From contig JAICGL010000214.1 in the NCBI GenBank assembly GCA_025923175.1, positions 1-6,980 on the forward strand: DNA of 6,980 bases. Reading direction: 5' to 3'. Shown here in pieces: positions 5,651-6,980 of the stretch (its first letter is position 1; the number at the start of each line of letters is the position of its first letter). The position numbers were made by a program, and so were the translations under genes. The notes under the pieces are model-generated. The model ran no database searches. It had not been told where the DNA came from and saw nothing but the letters and a program-made list of their open reading frames with translations. The DNA is from Acidimicrobiia bacterium. GTDB lineage: Bacteria; Actinomycetota; Acidimicrobiia; IMCC26256; BP-133.

Positions 5651-6980
5651 ATGATGCGACGTTCGATCCGGTGGGGTGCGGCTGTGCTGGCGCTCGCCGC
5701 CGGGGCGGGCCTGGCGGTACCCACCGGCCGGGCGGCCGGCGACGGCGGGTCGGCGGGCCCGGCGCTGGATCTGTATCGGATCACGGCCTCACCCGCCGCC
5801 GTCGACCGTCTGGAACGGGACGGTTTCGACGTCGCCGCCTCCCGGCCTGACGGCACCACCGAGGTCGTCCTCGGCCCGGGGGAACTGGCCCGGCTGAAGG
5901 CCGCCGGTTTCCGTCCCACCCGGTGGCGCGATGGGGAGGGCCGGTCGGTGGCCGACCTCGCCCGGGCCCAGGCCGCTGGATCGGGCTACAGGGTCTGGAA
6001 GCGCTGGGACGGCCCCGAAGGGCTTCGGGCCGAAATGGATGCGCTGGCCGCCATCCATCCCAACCTCATGCAGACCCAGGTCATCGGCCACTCGGTCCAG
6101 GGGCGGGAGATCGTTGCCGCCCGGCTGACCGCCGGCGCGCCGGGAGTGCCCGACGGGACCCGTCCGGCGGTGCTCTACATCGGGCTGCAGCACGCCCGGG
6201 AATGGATCAGCGGCGAGGTGCCCCGCCGGCTCATGCTTTCCCTCCTCGGCGGCTACGGCGTCGATCCCGACACCACCAAGCTGCTCGACACCACCGAACT
6301 CTGGTTCCTCCCGGTGGCCAACCCGGACGGCTACGAGCTCTCCTTCGAGCCGAGCCGCCGGCTGTGGCGCAAGAACGTCGCCGACAACGACCATGACGGG
6401 ACGGTCGGAGTGCAGGACGGCGTCGACATCAACCGCAACCTTCCCGACCACTGGGCCTTCGCCCCGATGGGGTCGTCGCACGTTCCGGCCGACCTGACCT
6501 ACCGGGGCCCGGCGGCGGCCTCGGAGCCGGAGACCAAGGCCCTGGTGGATCTCGGCACCCGGCTGCGGTTCCGCTTCATCGTCAACTACCACTCCTTCGG
6601 GAAGAAGCTCCTGTACCCGATCGGGTGGCAGGAGCAGACGCCAACGGCCGACCAGCCGATCTACACAGCCCTCGCCGGGACGCCGGTCAACCCCGCCATT
6701 CCCGGGTTCAAGCCGATGCTGTCGGCCGACCTCTATCCCACCAACGGCGAGACGATGAGCTGGGCCCACGCCGACATCGGGACGCTGGCCTTCACCGTCG
6801 AACTGGGCGAGGGGGCACCCGGTAGCACCTTCGCCTTTCCCGACAACGAGGTGCTGGTCGAGGAGGAGTACCAGCTGAACCGGCCCTTCGCCCTCGACGT
6901 CGCCCGTTCGGCCGTCGACCCGACCACTCCGGTCTCACACCTCGGCAACACGGTCCCGCCGATCACGGTCGACTCGTTCC
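5651..6980 (+). CDS. Secreted M14 zinc carboxypeptidase, 3' partial
   Basis: The frame from ATG 5651 is open to the window edge (443 codons), so the C-terminus is missing. Seen: a Sec-type signal (MMRRSIRW plus Ala-rich core, cut near residue 29), a propeptide-like segment (about 37-105) and an M14 peptidase domain (about 113-420). All key residues of carboxypeptidase A have counterparts: zinc ligands His181 and Glu184 (QHAREW) and His314 (NYHSFG), Arg240 (LWRKN, CPA Arg127), Asn261-Arg262 (DINRN, CPA 144-145), Tyr362 (CPA Tyr248) and the catalytic Glu384 (TVELGEG, CPA Glu270). It therefore should be active, releasing C-terminal residues from peptides outside the cell. An EF-hand-like loop DNDHDGTVGVQD (245-256) sits just before NRN. 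The 9-bp gap after the aminotransferase suggests co-transcription; ATG at 5654 is an alternative start. Past residue 420 a further domain probably begins. Confidence 0.93.
   Translation, partial: MMRRSIRWGAAVLALAAGAGLAVPTGRAAGDGGSAGPALDLYRITASPAAVDRLERDGFDVAASRPDGTTEVVLGPGELARLKAAGFRPTRWRDGEGRSVADLARAQAAGSGYRVWKRWDGPEGLRAEMDALAAIHPNLMQTQVIGHSVQGREIVAARLTAGAPGVPDGTRPAVLYIGLQHAREWISGEVPRRLMLSLLGGYGVDPDTTKLLDTTELWFLPVANPDGYELSFEPSRRLWRKNVADNDHDGTVGVQDGVDINRNLPDHWAFAPMGSSHVPADLTYRGPAAASEPETKALVDLGTRLRFRFIVNYHSFGKKLLYPIGWQEQTPTADQPIYTALAGTPVNPAIPGFKPMLSADLYPTNGETMSWAHADIGTLAFTVELGEGAPGSTFAFPDNEVLVEEEYQLNRPFALDVARSAVDPTTPVSHLGNTVPPITVDSF
6383..6418 (+). other. EF-hand-like calcium loop in the M14 carboxypeptidase
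   Basis: Codons 245-256 give a 12-residue loop with Asp at positions 1, 3, 5 and 12, Gly at 6 and Val at 8, the EF-hand/dockerin-type calcium-binding pattern. It lies between the substrate arginine (Arg240) and the NRN motif (261-263). I recall similar Asp-rich loops in other actinobacterial M14 enzymes, so this is probably a subfamily trait. Calcium binding itself is inferred. Confidence 0.5.

Noticed and set aside
5789..6769. A 326-codon open frame antisense to the M14 carboxypeptidase
   Set aside because: Low-information Gly/Arg/Val/Pro composition and no start context; the plus strand has an intact peptidase with all catalytic residues.

Overview
The window looks like chromosomal DNA from a high-GC actinobacterium. 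Codon third positions are almost all G or C, start codons include GTG, and the SerC is of the mycobacterial/actinobacterial type rather than the proteobacterial one. An Acidimicrobiia-like or related lineage would fit, but this is inference from gene style, not a taxonomic result. Nearly all of the sequence is coding. There is no tRNA, rRNA, CRISPR array, insertion sequence or other sign of a mobile element, and no stretch longer than about 150 bases without a gene.

Layout, left to right. (1) Positions 1-639 (+): the 3' part of a crotonase-superfamily gene that has lost both classical hydratase glutamates but keeps the aspartate used by PaaG-type isomerases. (2) 642-1115 (-): a PaaI-type hotdog acyl-CoA thioesterase, convergent with the first gene and only 2 bp from it. 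Together they suggest aryl/acyl-CoA (phenylacetate-like) catabolism. (3) 1147-1785 (+): an unrecognised 212-residue protein with a strongly basic Ala/Pro/Lys-rich, histone-H1-like middle. (4) 1754-3076 (-): a Tat-exported PhoX/DUF839-family protein, whose 3' end overlaps gene 3 tail to tail by 32 bp. (5) 3225-4361 (-): phosphoserine aminotransferase SerC. (6) 4433-5641 (+): a class I PLP aminotransferase of the aspartate aminotransferase type, divergent from serC across a 71-bp region holding two palindromes. (7) 5651-6980 (+): a secreted M14 zinc carboxypeptidase, starting 9 bp after gene 6 and running off the right edge.

The genes form several small units, not one large operon. The two aminotransferases share a divergent control region; SerC makes phosphoserine for serine synthesis, and the AspC-type enzyme moves amino groups between amino acids and 2-oxo acids. 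The aminotransferase and the carboxypeptidase are probably co-transcribed. The PhoX-family gene has its own ribosome binding site and plausible promoter elements, and is separated from serC by a 30-bp near-perfect palindrome that may be a terminator or an operator.

I found no convincing undescribed multi-gene system. The points most worth a second look are the catalytic-residue pattern of the crotonase, the histone-tail-like unknown protein, the palindromes at 3187-3216 and 4380-4404, and the calcium-loop-like insertion beside the active site of the carboxypeptidase.
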